From NCBI GenBank assembly GCA_947258815.1, contig CAMYJW010000005.1, forward strand, positions 62,001-126,000: 64,000 nucleotides of DNA. The letters run 5' to 3'. The DNA is from an uncultured Sphingomonadaceae bacterium. GTDB lineage: Bacteria; Pseudomonadota; Alphaproteobacteria; Sphingomonadales; Sphingomonadaceae. The position numbers were made by a program, and so were the translations under genes. The notes beneath the pieces were generated by a model. That model saw nothing but the letters and a program-made list of their open reading frames with translations, was not told where the DNA came from and ran no database searches. Of the stretch, positions 29,564 through 38,213 are shown piece after piece. Position 1 is the stretch's first letter, and each line of letters opens with the position of its first letter.

Positions 29564-29657
29564 CACGCGAAACATCAGCCGCGGATGGCTTGCTGTCAAC
29601 TGCTTGTGCGGTTACGTCCCCAACGTCTGCATCCGTGCAGGGGTTTCGGGAGCGGAA

Positions 29658-30665
29658 ATGACAGCCGATTTTCCACATTCTATGATTGCTGTCGGTTTCG
29701 AATCTCCGGGCGGCCCGGATGTTCTTGTCGCGCAAACGGTTGCGCTTCCGCAGGCCGGGCCGGGCGAGCTGCTGGTTGAAGTTGCTTATGCCGGGGTCAA
29801 CCGGCCCGATGTCATCCAGCGGCAGGGCCACTATCCGCCACCGCCGGGCGCCTCTCCGGTTCCCGGACTTGAGATTGCAGGAAAAGTGGTGGCGCTTGGC
29901 GAAGGGGTTGATCCTGTACTGCTGGGGCAGCCGGTTTGTGCGCTGGTTTCTGGTGGCGGGTATGCGCAGTATTGTATCGCAGATGCGCGCCACTGCCTGC
30001 CCGTTCCCGAAGGACTGTCGCTGGCCGAGGCCGCCGCGCTGCCTGAAACGCTGTTCACCGTCTGGCACAATGTGTTCGAACGCGGCTGGGCACGGGACGG
30101 GGAAACGATACTGGTGCACGGCGGCACCAGCGGCATCGGCACGATGGCGATTGCGCTGGGCAAGCTGTTCGGGCTGACCGTAATTGTCACATGCGGCAGC
30201 GATTCCAAATGTTCAACCGCGCTTGAGCTTGGTGCGGCCCATGCCATTAACTACAAGAAAAGCGATTTTGTTGAAGAGGTTGCGCAGATCACCGAAGGCA
30301 AAGGCGTGAACCTTGTGCTGGATATGGTTGCGGGCGATTATGTGCCGCGCAATCTCAGATGTCTTGCCGAAGATGGCCGTCATGTCACAATTGCAGTGCA
30401 GGGGGGAGCCAGAACGCAGATCAACATGGCCGTGGTTATGACACGGCGTTACACGCTGACCGGATCGACGCTGCGCCCGCGCTCGGCACAGTTCAAAGCA
30501 CTGCTCGCCCAGGAAATCGCCGCGAACGTGTGGCCGCTGGTCGAGACGGGAGAGCTGCGCCCGGTGATGGACCGGACTTTCCCGCTTGCCGAAGCCGCCG
30601 CTGCGCACGCGCGGATGGAATCGGGCGGACATATCGGCAAGATCGTGCTGGCCGTCGCCGGGTAA
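29658..30665 (+). CDS. NAD(P)H-quinone oxidoreductase, zinc-free MDR family
   Basis: A 335-aa medium-chain dehydrogenase/reductase of the PIG3/QOR group. It lacks the zinc-site cysteines and has the QOR signature GVNRPDVIQRQGHYPPPPG (about residues 40-58) and the nucleotide-binding VHGGTSGIGTMAI (about 150-162). It probably reduces quinones or enones with NADPH. ATG 29658 follows GGAGCGGA, a good ribosome site. A hairpin terminator lies about 110 bp downstream. Confidence 0.9.
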   Translation: MTADFPHSMIAVGFESPGGPDVLVAQTVALPQAGPGELLVEVAYAGVNRPDVIQRQGHYPPPPGASPVPGLEIAGKVVALGEGVDPVLLGQPVCALVSGGGYAQYCIADARHCLPVPEGLSLAEAAALPETLFTVWHNVFERGWARDGETILVHGGTSGIGTMAIALGKLFGLTVIVTCGSDSKCSTALELGAAHAINYKKSDFVEEVAQITEGKGVNLVLDMVAGDYVPRNLRCLAEDGRHVTIAVQGGARTQINMAVVMTRRYTLTGSTLRPRSAQFKALLAQEIAANVWPLVETGELRPVMDRTFPLAEAAAAHARMESGGHIGKIVLAVAG

Positions 30666-30774
30666 CCGGGCGCATCAATTGTGACCCTGTTTGCGACGGA
30701 GCCGGCGATCTGGCCGGCGACGTGCGGGCAACGCTTGCCGAACGGGCAAATCTCGCCTAGATCATCGGCCAAAC

Positions 30775-30804
30775 GGCCGCTCCGCAAAGGGGCGGCCCTT
30801 ATTG
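30775..30804 (+). terminator. Intrinsic terminator after the quinone oxidoreductase gene
   Basis: GGCCGCTCC and GGGGCGGCC form a 9-bp stem (one G-U pair) with loop GCAAA, followed by CTTATTGTTT. It lies just before trcR and separates the two transcripts, so the trcR promoter must overlap or follow it. Confidence 0.6.
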
Positions 30805-30824
30805 TTTGTGACGGAGATAACAGA

Positions 30825-31547
30825 ATGACACAGCTCACTCCGCTGATGCCTCATGCAACGGCCTCGTGGCTGGTGGACAACACCGCGCTTGGTTTTGAGC
30901 AGATCGCCGAATTTTGCGGCCTGCATATCCTTGAAGTGCAAGCCATGGCTGATGATCTGGCGAGCAGCAAATATACCGGGCGCGATCCGGTTCGTGCCGG
31001 TGAGCTTACGCTTGAAGAGATTGAGCGCGGCCAGGCCGATCCCGAATACCGGTTGCAGATGCAAAAAGCGCCGGTCAATGTCAGCAGGACAAAAGGGCCG
31101 CGCTATACGCCGGTTTCGAAGCGGCAGGACAAGCCCGATGGTATTGCCTGGATTCTGCGCCACCACCCGGAAATTTCCGATGCCCAGATCGGCAAGCTGA
31201 TCGGCACCACGCGCACCACGATCAACGCCATCCGCGAACGCACCCACTGGAACATCCAGAACATCCAGGCCAAGGATCCGGTTACGCTGGGCCTGTGCTC
31301 TCAGCGCGAACTGGATGCGATCGTTGCCAAGGCCGCCAAGAAGGCCGGGATCGTCGATGCCGACGTTCAGCCAGTCGGGCAGAGCGGCGATCGCGAGGCG
31401 CAACTGATCGAGGAATTGCGCGCCGAGCGCGAGGCGTCTGAGAAGGCGGCCAGCGAAGCCGCCCAGGAAGCGGAAGCCGCGGCATGGCTTGAAGCCAAGC
31501 GCACGGCGGAAGCGGAATCCGAGAAAACACCGGGCGAACAGGGATAA
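30825..31547 (+). CDS. trcR: Cell cycle transcriptional regulator TrcR (DUF1013)
   Basis: A 240-aa protein of the alphaproteobacterial DUF1013 family, studied as TrcR, a factor associated with RNA polymerase and cell-cycle transcription. The conserved core is MTQLTPLMPHATASWLVDNT, a helix-turn-helix-like EISDAQIGKLIGTTRTTINAIRERTHW (about residues 112-138) and IQAKDPVTLGLCSQ. The C-terminal third is a charged Ala/Glu-rich helix (about 195-235). ATG 30825 follows GGAGATAACAGA. Confidence 0.9.
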   Translation: MTQLTPLMPHATASWLVDNTALGFEQIAEFCGLHILEVQAMADDLASSKYTGRDPVRAGELTLEEIERGQADPEYRLQMQKAPVNVSRTKGPRYTPVSKRQDKPDGIAWILRHHPEISDAQIGKLIGTTRTTINAIRERTHWNIQNIQAKDPVTLGLCSQRELDAIVAKAAKKAGIVDADVQPVGQSGDREAQLIEELRAEREASEKAASEAAQEAEAAAWLEAKRTAEAESEKTPGEQG

Positions 31548-31617
31548 CAGCACTTACGCCAAGCGCATGCGATGTTCTGACTTGCCCTTGGCATGTCAAA
31601 CGCGCAGATTGACCGGC

Positions 31618-33324
31618 ATGAATGTAAGGACCGGCCCGGACATCTGGCGTGAGCGCTATGTTCACCCGTGCGGCTGGGACCAGCAGTTCTCGCCGCTGGC
31701 GATGACCGACCTGTTCGCGCAAAGCGTGCACAGGTTTGGCGAGCGCCCGTTTCTGGATTTTTTCGGTCGCACTTATTCCTATCGCGCGGTCTGGGCCGAG
31801 GCGCGGGCATTCGCGGCCGGCCTGCAACGCCAGGGCATTGCCAAAGGCGATCGGGTCGGCCTGTTCCTGCCGAATGTTCCAACCTACCTGGCGGGGTATT
31901 TCGGTGCGATGATGGCGGGCGCGACGGTCGTCAATTTCTCGCCGCTTTACACTGCGGAGGAACTTGAAGCCCAGGTTGCCGATTCCCGGACCAGACTGCT
32001 GGTGACGGTCGGCGTGCCTTCGCTGCTTCCAACCGCGATCGAGGTGTTGCGGGAATCGAGCCTCGAACAGCTAGTGGTTAGCAAGCTGCCCGCGATGCTG
32101 CCGTTCTGGAAGGCGCTGGCGCTGCGGGTGTTCGGACGCGGCGAATTTTCGCCGATGCCATCGGCTGCGAACATCACCGAATGGTCGCGGTTTATCGTCA
32201 ACGAAGAGCCTCGCCCGGTTGAGATCGCGCCCGAAACCGATCTGGCGTTGCTGCAATATACCGGCGGGACGACCGGCACGCCCAAAGGCGCGATGCTGAC
32301 TCATCAGAACCTGAGCGCCAATGCGCGGCAGATTATCCAGACCGATCCATTCCCCGATGAGCGGGATGTTATTCTGGGTGTTCTGCCGTTCTTCCATGTG
32401 TTCGCGAATGCGACGGTGCTGAATCGCACTGTGTTAACGGGCGGAAGCATTGCGATGTTGCCGCGCTTCCGGGCAGGCCAGACCCTGAAGACCTTGCAGC
32501 GCGTGCGGGCGACGTCGATGCCCGGCGTTCCCACGATGTATCAGGCGCTGCTTGACAATCCGGCGATCAGGCGAACCGACTTTTCCAGCTTGCGCAACTG
32601 TATTTCGGGCGGCGCACCGTTGCCATTGCCGATCAAGCGGGAATTCGAGGCGGCCACCGGGGCAAGGCTGATCGAAGGCTATGGACTTACGGAAACGTCG
32701 GGCGTCGTTTCGACCAACCCCTTCGCGGGAGGCGACCGAACCGGAACGATCGGACATCCCTTGCCGGGCACCGATGTGCGCTTGCTGGACAAGGAGAACC
32801 CCGAAATCGATCCGCCGCCGGGTGAGCCGGGCGAGCTTGCAATTCACGGGCCGCAGATCATGCGGGGATACTGGAACCGCCCGGACTCCGACAAACATGC
32901 ATTCGCGCAGCGGGACGGAAAACGCTGGTTGCGAACGGGCGATATCGCCACGATTGATGATGACGGCTTTATCCGTATCGTCGATCGCACAAAGGATATG
33001 ATCGCGGTTGGCGGGTTCAAGGTGTTCCCCAGCCAGGTTGAACACGTCCTTGTCTCGCACCCGGATGTAAAGGAAGCGCTCGTTATCGGCGTGCCCGATT
33101 CCTATCACGGGGAAATGCCAAGGGCGTTCGTCTCGCTTCAGCCCGATGCCGATGCGCGCGCCGACGATCTGCGTGAGTGGCTGAACGAACATGTCGGCAA
33201 GCACGAACGTGTCGACCGCGTGGAAATCAGGGAAAGCCTGCCCAAGACGATGGTGGGCAAGCTGGATCGCAAGGCGCTGCGGGAAAGTTTACAAACCGAA
33301 AACGCGTCCGATGAGCCGGCCTGA
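31618..33324 (+). CDS. Long-chain-fatty-acid--CoA ligase (AMP-forming)
   Basis: A 568-aa acyl-adenylate-forming enzyme. The AMP-binding P-loop is YTGGTTGTPKGAMLTH (about residues 213-228), the second signature YGLTETSGV (about 355-363), and the FACS-like motif TGDIATIDDDGFIRIVDR with MIAVGGFKV and a C-terminal catalytic Lys in KTMVGKLDRK. It activates fatty acids to acyl-CoA for lipid synthesis or beta-oxidation at the cytosolic face of the membrane. ATG 31618 lies 70 bp after trcR. Confidence 0.92.
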   Translation: MNVRTGPDIWRERYVHPCGWDQQFSPLAMTDLFAQSVHRFGERPFLDFFGRTYSYRAVWAEARAFAAGLQRQGIAKGDRVGLFLPNVPTYLAGYFGAMMAGATVVNFSPLYTAEELEAQVADSRTRLLVTVGVPSLLPTAIEVLRESSLEQLVVSKLPAMLPFWKALALRVFGRGEFSPMPSAANITEWSRFIVNEEPRPVEIAPETDLALLQYTGGTTGTPKGAMLTHQNLSANARQIIQTDPFPDERDVILGVLPFFHVFANATVLNRTVLTGGSIAMLPRFRAGQTLKTLQRVRATSMPGVPTMYQALLDNPAIRRTDFSSLRNCISGGAPLPLPIKREFEAATGARLIEGYGLTETSGVVSTNPFAGGDRTGTIGHPLPGTDVRLLDKENPEIDPPPGEPGELAIHGPQIMRGYWNRPDSDKHAFAQRDGKRWLRTGDIATIDDDGFIRIVDRTKDMIAVGGFKVFPSQVEHVLVSHPDVKEALVIGVPDSYHGEMPRAFVSLQPDADARADDLREWLNEHVGKHERVDRVEIRESLPKTMVGKLDRKALRESLQTENASDEPA

Positions 33325-33387
33325 GGTGCCCGGTCTCTGAAGTGCGGATTGCGATCTGCGTGGAACAAACGCAGCCGGTACGGGCGG

Positions 33388-33849
33388 TTATGCCTGCTGA
33401 GGCTCGGTCAGGATAAGCATATCTTCCGATTCGTCCGGCGCCTGGGTTTTTGCAGCAGGCGCGCTTTTTGCCGATGGCGCGCCGCGCGGAGCAAGCTGGC
33501 CGTCGATCACGGCGCCTTGCTCGATTGTCAGCGAATCGTACTGAACATCGCCCTGGATCTGCGCTGTCTTGAGGATAACAAGCTCCCGCGCATTTATCGA
33601 ACCCTGCACCGTGCCTGCCAGTCGCGCGCTTTCGGCTGAAATGGAGCCGACGATTTCGCTGGTTTCACCCTGCACGAACGACGTGCATTCGATATCGCCT
33701 TCGACCCGCCCGTCGATGTGCAGATCGGCCGAGGCTGAAATATCGCCCTTGATCGCGGTGTCCGCGCCAAGCACTGAAAACGAAGACGCGCTTGAACTGC
33801 GGGGACTTGCCACGGGCTTAAGCTCCGGCTCTGGTTTTTTGTTGAACAT
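33388..33849 (-). CDS. Bactofilin (polymer-forming cytoskeletal protein)
   Basis: A 153-aa protein with a central DUF583 beta-helix (about residues 24-120): TAIKGDISASADLHIDGRVEGDIE and later repeats with six-residue periodicity. The short N-terminal and Pro-rich C-terminal tails are typical. Bactofilins polymerise without nucleotide and position cell-wall enzymes. The gene start overlaps the 3' end of the M23 gene by 32 bp, an arrangement that supports a functional pair. Confidence 0.93.
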   Translation of the reverse strand: MFNKKPEPELKPVASPRSSSASSFSVLGADTAIKGDISASADLHIDGRVEGDIECTSFVQGETSEIVGSISAESARLAGTVQGSINARELVILKTAQIQGDVQYDSLTIEQGAVIDGQLAPRGAPSAKSAPAAKTQAPDESEDMLILTEPQQA

Positions 33850-34981
33850 GTGGTGATGCCTCAAGGAAAGGACGTGGATTGACCGCGCGATCATTGATGC
33901 GCACTTCAAAATGGAGGTGCGGGCCGGTCGACCGTCCGGTGCTGCCAATGGCGCCAATCACATCCCCGGCGACAACTTTCTGTCCGGCCTTGGCGCGATA
34001 ACGCGACATATGCGCGTACCGGGTCATCAGGCCGTTGCCGTGATCGATCTCGATACATTTGCCATAGCCTTGCTTGCGGCCGGCAAAACTGACGGTGCCT
34101 TTCGCGGCTGCATAGATCGGTGCGCCGGTCGGGCCTCTGAAATCAAGGCCTGCGTGAAATGCCGCGCCGCCGTTGAACGGGTCCGAACGATAGCCGAAGC
34201 CCGAAGAGATAAAGTCCATGTTGGCGGGCTGAACCTGCGGGATGCCGGCAAGACTGCGCTGAAGCGCGTCCATCCGGGCCAGACTGACGCCCAGGCGCTG
34301 GAAACGCGGGTCCAGCGATCCGTTCTTTCCGGTGGCGAGGCTGAGATAAGGGCCGCCTTCGGCCTGCTTGTCGCTTGCTCCGGCAAGAAGCGCATTGGGA
34401 TTCAGGCCCAGCCTGCGAATCGCCGCTGCGGTTTTGGCGGCGCGCATATCGGCATACCGGGTCAGGCGCTCGACAAATGCAAGCTGACGCGCTTCCATTT
34501 TCGCAAGCCCGGTCGCTTCGGGAATGGCGGCGCTCACTTTATCGATGGTGCGCTGCGCTTCCGCGCTGCTGTCGGAAACGGCAGCCGTTCCGGTTTCCGC
34601 CTGTGGCAGGTCGTCCGGCACTTCGCCGATGTGCGCGTCGACCATCTGTTCGATAAATTTCTGCCTGCGGACAAGATCGGTCGCGACCGAATCGATTCCT
34701 GCACGGTATTCGGTGACCCGGCTTTCGGCGCTGGCGACTTTCGCTTCGCGGTCAATCAGTGCCAGTCTGTCACGCTCGGCAGTGTACTGAGTGAAAGTCA
34801 TCGCGCCCATGGTGATCAGCCAGGCAACCAGCAAAAAAACCACAACAGTCGCGGCAATCGCCTGAATACGCGATGAAAATTTAATGAAACGAACTTGCCC
34901 CTGAGACCGCATGATAAATTCGCGATCCGGGAACAGCGTTCGCAGGCGCTCCCCCAGAGCACCGGCGGTTCTACTTTTCAA
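33818..34981 (-). CDS. M23 family peptidoglycan endopeptidase (LmdC-like partner of bactofilin)
   Basis: A 387-aa bitopic protein: cytosolic tail, a membrane helix (about residues 42-62, IAATVVVFLLVAWLITMGAM), a coiled-coil stretch (about 75-110) and a C-terminal LytM/M23 domain. Zinc ligands are present in FHAGLDF and HLHFEVR, so it should be an active endopeptidase. The start is TTG 34981; the next ATG (34912) would cut 23 residues (…LFPDREFIM) that resemble family sequence. The bactofilin gene overlaps its end, as in the BacA-LmdC type pairs. Confidence 0.88.
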   Translation of the reverse strand: MKSRTAGALGERLRTLFPDREFIMRSQGQVRFIKFSSRIQAIAATVVVFLLVAWLITMGAMTFTQYTAERDRLALIDREAKVASAESRVTEYRAGIDSVATDLVRRQKFIEQMVDAHIGEVPDDLPQAETGTAAVSDSSAEAQRTIDKVSAAIPEATGLAKMEARQLAFVERLTRYADMRAAKTAAAIRRLGLNPNALLAGASDKQAEGGPYLSLATGKNGSLDPRFQRLGVSLARMDALQRSLAGIPQVQPANMDFISSGFGYRSDPFNGGAAFHAGLDFRGPTGAPIYAAAKGTVSFAGRKQGYGKCIEIDHGNGLMTRYAHMSRYRAKAGQKVVAGDVIGAIGSTGRSTGPHLHFEVRINDRAVNPRPFLEASPHVQQKTRAGA

Positions 34982-35221
34982 ACCGACCCCGCTTGTCTGC
35001 TTTTTGTCTCTATCTGGGGCAAGGGGCTAGCAGTTCGTTACCCGGTAGGCGAGTCGGAAAGCGCTCTGATCGCGATATTTTCGCGCCGGACAGGTATATG
35101 GCGCCGATGAAGCCACTGATTTTCCCGGAAGCGTGCGCGTGCAGACCATGCGAATCGCTGCCCCGATGCCAAAGCTGACGTGGCGGTGACAACGAACAGC
35201 ACTGGTGCTAGGCGGCGATGC

Positions 35222-36496
35222 ATGACTGCACAGGCTGCCATTCAGGAATCCCCCACCGCGCTGATTGAGCGTATCGCTTTGGCGGCGCGCGCCGCGCAAC
35301 GCGAGCTTTCGCGACTGACAAGCGATCAGAAGGCGACGGGCCTTCATGCCGCGGCGCAGGCGCTGCGCGATGCCGAAGCAGACATTCTTGCTGCAAATGC
35401 CAAAGACCTTGCCGCCGGAGAATCGAAAGGTCTGACGCCCGCATTGCTTGACCGGCTGATGCTTGACCCCGCGCGGCTCGCGGCGATCGCGGATGCTGTC
35501 GATCAGGTTGCGGATCTTCCCGATCCCGTCGGGCAGGCGATCGATACGCAAACCCGCCCCAATGGCCTTATGCTTTCGCGGGTGCGGGTCCCCATCGGTC
35601 TGATCGGCATCATTTATGAGAGCCGGCCGAACGTGACGGCAGATGCCGCGGCGTTATGTTTGCGTTCCGGCAATGCCGTCTTGCTGCGCGGCGGCACCGA
35701 AGCGGTCAATTCGAACCGGGCGATTCATCGCGCGCTGATCGCGGGGCTGACAGCGTGCGGCGTTCCGGCAGATGCCGTTCAGCTTGTGCCGACGCAGGAT
35801 CGTGCGGCTGTGGGCGCGATGCTGACTGCCGCCGGTCTGATTGACATGATCGTCCCGCGCGGCGGCAAGAGCCTGGTCGCGCGGGTACAGGCCGATGCGC
35901 GGGTGCCGGTGCTTGCCCACCTTGACGGCATTTGCCACACATACATTCACCAGTCGGCGGATCCGCAAGTCGCAAAGGACATTGCGCTTAACGCCAAGAT
36001 GCGGCGAACGGGCATTTGCGGCGCAATGGAAACCCTGCTGATCGACACGAGATTTCCGGCTGCGAAAGATGTCTTGCAAGCGCTGCTTGACGGCGGGTGT
36101 GAGCTGCGCGGGGATGCGCGAGCACAACAGATCGACCAGCGGATCGTGCCGGCCGCCGCTGACGACTGGGACACCGAATATCTCGATGCGGTTCTTTCAG
36201 TGGCTATAGTCGATGGCATGGATGAAGCGCTTGCCCATATTGACCGGCACAGTTCACGCCACACCGATGTGATCGTTGCGTCTGATGAAACTGCTTCGGA
36301 GCGGTTTCTGGGCGAAGTGGACAGCGCGATCGTTATGGCGAATGCGTCGAGCCAGTTTGCCGATGGCGGAGAGTTCGGCCTGGGTGCGGAAATCGGAATC
36401 GCGACGGGCCGCCTGCATGCGCGTGGTCCGGTCGCGCTTGAAGGCCTGACAACATATAAATGGCAAGTGCGTGGAGCCGGACAGGTGCGCCCGTGA
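35222..36496 (+). CDS. proA: Gamma-glutamyl phosphate reductase
   Basis: The enzyme reduces gamma-glutamyl phosphate to glutamate semialdehyde with NADPH in proline synthesis. The 424-aa product has the conserved VPIGLIGIIYESRPNVT (about 115-131), SGNAVLLRGG and catalytic Cys motif KMRRTGICGAMETLLID (about 258-274). ATG 35222 gives the MTAQAAIQESP start. proB is not adjacent. It leads the proA-nadD-rsfS-rlmH-envC-ctpA cluster conserved in this order. Confidence 0.96.
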   Translation: MTAQAAIQESPTALIERIALAARAAQRELSRLTSDQKATGLHAAAQALRDAEADILAANAKDLAAGESKGLTPALLDRLMLDPARLAAIADAVDQVADLPDPVGQAIDTQTRPNGLMLSRVRVPIGLIGIIYESRPNVTADAAALCLRSGNAVLLRGGTEAVNSNRAIHRALIAGLTACGVPADAVQLVPTQDRAAVGAMLTAAGLIDMIVPRGGKSLVARVQADARVPVLAHLDGICHTYIHQSADPQVAKDIALNAKMRRTGICGAMETLLIDTRFPAAKDVLQALLDGGCELRGDARAQQIDQRIVPAAADDWDTEYLDAVLSVAIVDGMDEALAHIDRHSSRHTDVIVASDETASERFLGEVDSAIVMANASSQFADGGEFGLGAEIGIATGRLHARGPVALEGLTTYKWQVRGAGQVRP

Positions 36497-36509
36497 TGCG
36501 CCGTTTGCG

Positions 36510-37193
36510 GTGACCCGGCCGGGATTACGAACGGGGCTGCTGGGCGGCAGTTTCAATCCTGCCCATGGCGCGCACCGCAAAATCTCGCTTTTCGCGGCGA
36601 AAGCACTGGGTCTGGATGAGGTCTGGTGGCTGGTCTCTCCGGGGAACCCTCTTAAAAGTGCAAGCGGGATGGCGCCATTGCCGGCCCGGTTCGCGTCTGC
36701 GCTGGAGCAATCGCGGCGCGCGCCGATCCGCGTTTCGGCAATGGAGCGGGAGTTTGGCACGCGGTTTACGGTCAACACGTTGCGCGCTATTGTGCGGCGC
36801 TGGCCGCAACGGCGGTTTGTCTGGCTCATGGGATCGGATAATCTTGCGCAATTCCATCGCTGGAAGCACTGGCGCGATATTGCCCGGTTAATGCCGATTG
36901 CGGTTGTCGCGCGGCCCGGCTATGATGCGCGGGCTTTCGCGAGCCCCGCGATGGCCTGGCTAAGAAAACACCGAAGATCTGCCGCCAGTTTTCGCGATTC
37001 GGCAAAATGGAGCGCCCCGGCGCTGGTGATATTGCGTTTCGACCCTGACAGCCGTTCGGCCACGGCAATTCGCCGTGAAGATCCCGATTGGCCCAAGCGG
37101 TTTTCATCCGTGAACCTTCGAGACGGTGTAACGCGCCGCCTGATCCTGCCGGACGGCCTTGTTGCCGATCAGGATCGAGAGCGTGCCGCGTGA
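36510..37193 (+). CDS. nadD: Nicotinate-nucleotide adenylyltransferase
   Basis: The enzyme adenylates nicotinate mononucleotide to deamido-NAD in NAD synthesis. The N-terminal nucleotidyltransferase motif is GLLGGSFNPAHGAH, with the second Gly of the usual HxGH replaced by Ala. The C-terminal motif reads SATAIR in place of ISSTxIR. The start is uncertain: GTG 36510 begins just before the conserved core, while GTG 36471 would overlap proA by 26 bp. Neither has a clear ribosome site. Confidence 0.92.
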   Translation: MTRPGLRTGLLGGSFNPAHGAHRKISLFAAKALGLDEVWWLVSPGNPLKSASGMAPLPARFASALEQSRRAPIRVSAMEREFGTRFTVNTLRAIVRRWPQRRFVWLMGSDNLAQFHRWKHWRDIARLMPIAVVARPGYDARAFASPAMAWLRKHRRSAASFRDSAKWSAPALVILRFDPDSRSATAIRREDPDWPKRFSSVNLRDGVTRRLILPDGLVADQDRERAA

Positions 37194-37309
37194 GGATCAG
37201 GGCCAGGCAGCGTTGTCGAGGCAAAGTTTCCCATTCATGGTTGATGGCAACGGCGATGGTTTCTCATCGCCCCCGCCTGATGCCGATTTCAGGAGTGCGT
37301 AAGAGGTAA

Positions 37310-37705
37310 ATGAACCAGGCGCAGACAGAGCCAACGGCCACGGCTGGCAATCCGGTTTCGGAAGGCCGGGAGCCGTTGCTGGCAATGATATTGAAATCGC
37401 TTGACGACGATCAGGCGCAGGAAGTCGTGTCGATACCGCTGGAAGGGAAATCCAGCATTGCCGACTATCTGGTGATCGCCTCGGGCCGATCGTCGCGGCA
37501 GGTTTCCGCGATCGCGCAGAAACTTTCGGAGCGTATCAAACAATCAGGACGGCCCAGCCCGGTGATAGAGGGCTTGCCCGCTGCGGACTGGGTGCTTGTC
37601 GATGCCGGGGACGTCATCGTCCACCTGTTCCGGCCAGAAGTGCGCACGTTCTATAATCTGGAGCGTATGTGGGCGTTCGGAGACGAGCCTTCGGGCACGG
37701 CCTGA
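37310..37705 (+). CDS. rsfS: Ribosomal silencing factor RsfS
   Basis: A 131-aa protein that binds uL14 on the 50S subunit and blocks subunit joining in starvation. Conserved stretches are SSIADYLVIASGRSSRQV (about 45-62) and ADWVLVDAGDVIVHLFRPEVRTFYNLERMW (about 88-117). ATG 37310 has TAAGAGGTAA before it. rlmH follows at 21 bp. Confidence 0.95.
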   Translation: MNQAQTEPTATAGNPVSEGREPLLAMILKSLDDDQAQEVVSIPLEGKSSIADYLVIASGRSSRQVSAIAQKLSERIKQSGRPSPVIEGLPAADWVLVDAGDVIVHLFRPEVRTFYNLERMWAFGDEPSGTA

Positions 37706-37726
37706 CAGGTTTGCGGCAGCGCCGTT

Positions 37727-38146
37727 ATGCTTTTGCACATCCTTGCCCGCGGAAAGATCGGGCGCTCTCCCGAAGCGGAACTTGTTGAGCGTTACGCGAA
37801 GCGGATCAACTGGCCCTTCCGGCACACCGAATTGCCTGAGATCGGCGGAAAAATCCCGGAATTTCAAACCCCGTCACGCGAAATCCTGCTGGATGAGCGC
37901 GGCAAGACAATGTCTTCCGTCGCATTTGCCGATCTGCTGGGGCGCTGGCGCGACGATGGCGTGCGTGAAGCGCGGTTTGTGATCGGCGCTGCCGATGGCC
38001 ATTCAGGAAAGGCACGCGCGCAGGCCGATCTGTTGCTTGCTTTCGGGCCGATGACCTGGCCGCATCTGATGGCGCGCGCAATGCTGGCCGAACAGCTCTG
38101 GCGTGCGACAAGCATTCTGGCGGGCCATCCCTATCACCGAACCTGA
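37727..38146 (+). CDS. rlmH: 23S rRNA (pseudouridine(1915)-N(3))-methyltransferase RlmH
   Basis: A SPOUT methyltransferase, 139 aa, acting on the ribosome. The SAM-knot residues are in FVIGAADGHS (about 84-93), and the C-terminal signature is HLMARAMLAEQLWRA. It is preceded by rsfS, another ribosome factor. Confidence 0.94.
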   Translation: MLLHILARGKIGRSPEAELVERYAKRINWPFRHTELPEIGGKIPEFQTPSREILLDERGKTMSSVAFADLLGRWRDDGVREARFVIGAADGHSGKARAQADLLLAFGPMTWPHLMARAMLAEQLWRATSILAGHPYHRT

Positions 38147-38213
38147 CTTGCGGTGCTTTCCCGGACAATCCGGCTATGGCGCGCTGCGGCTTTGCGGTCT
38201 AAACGCGCAAGCC

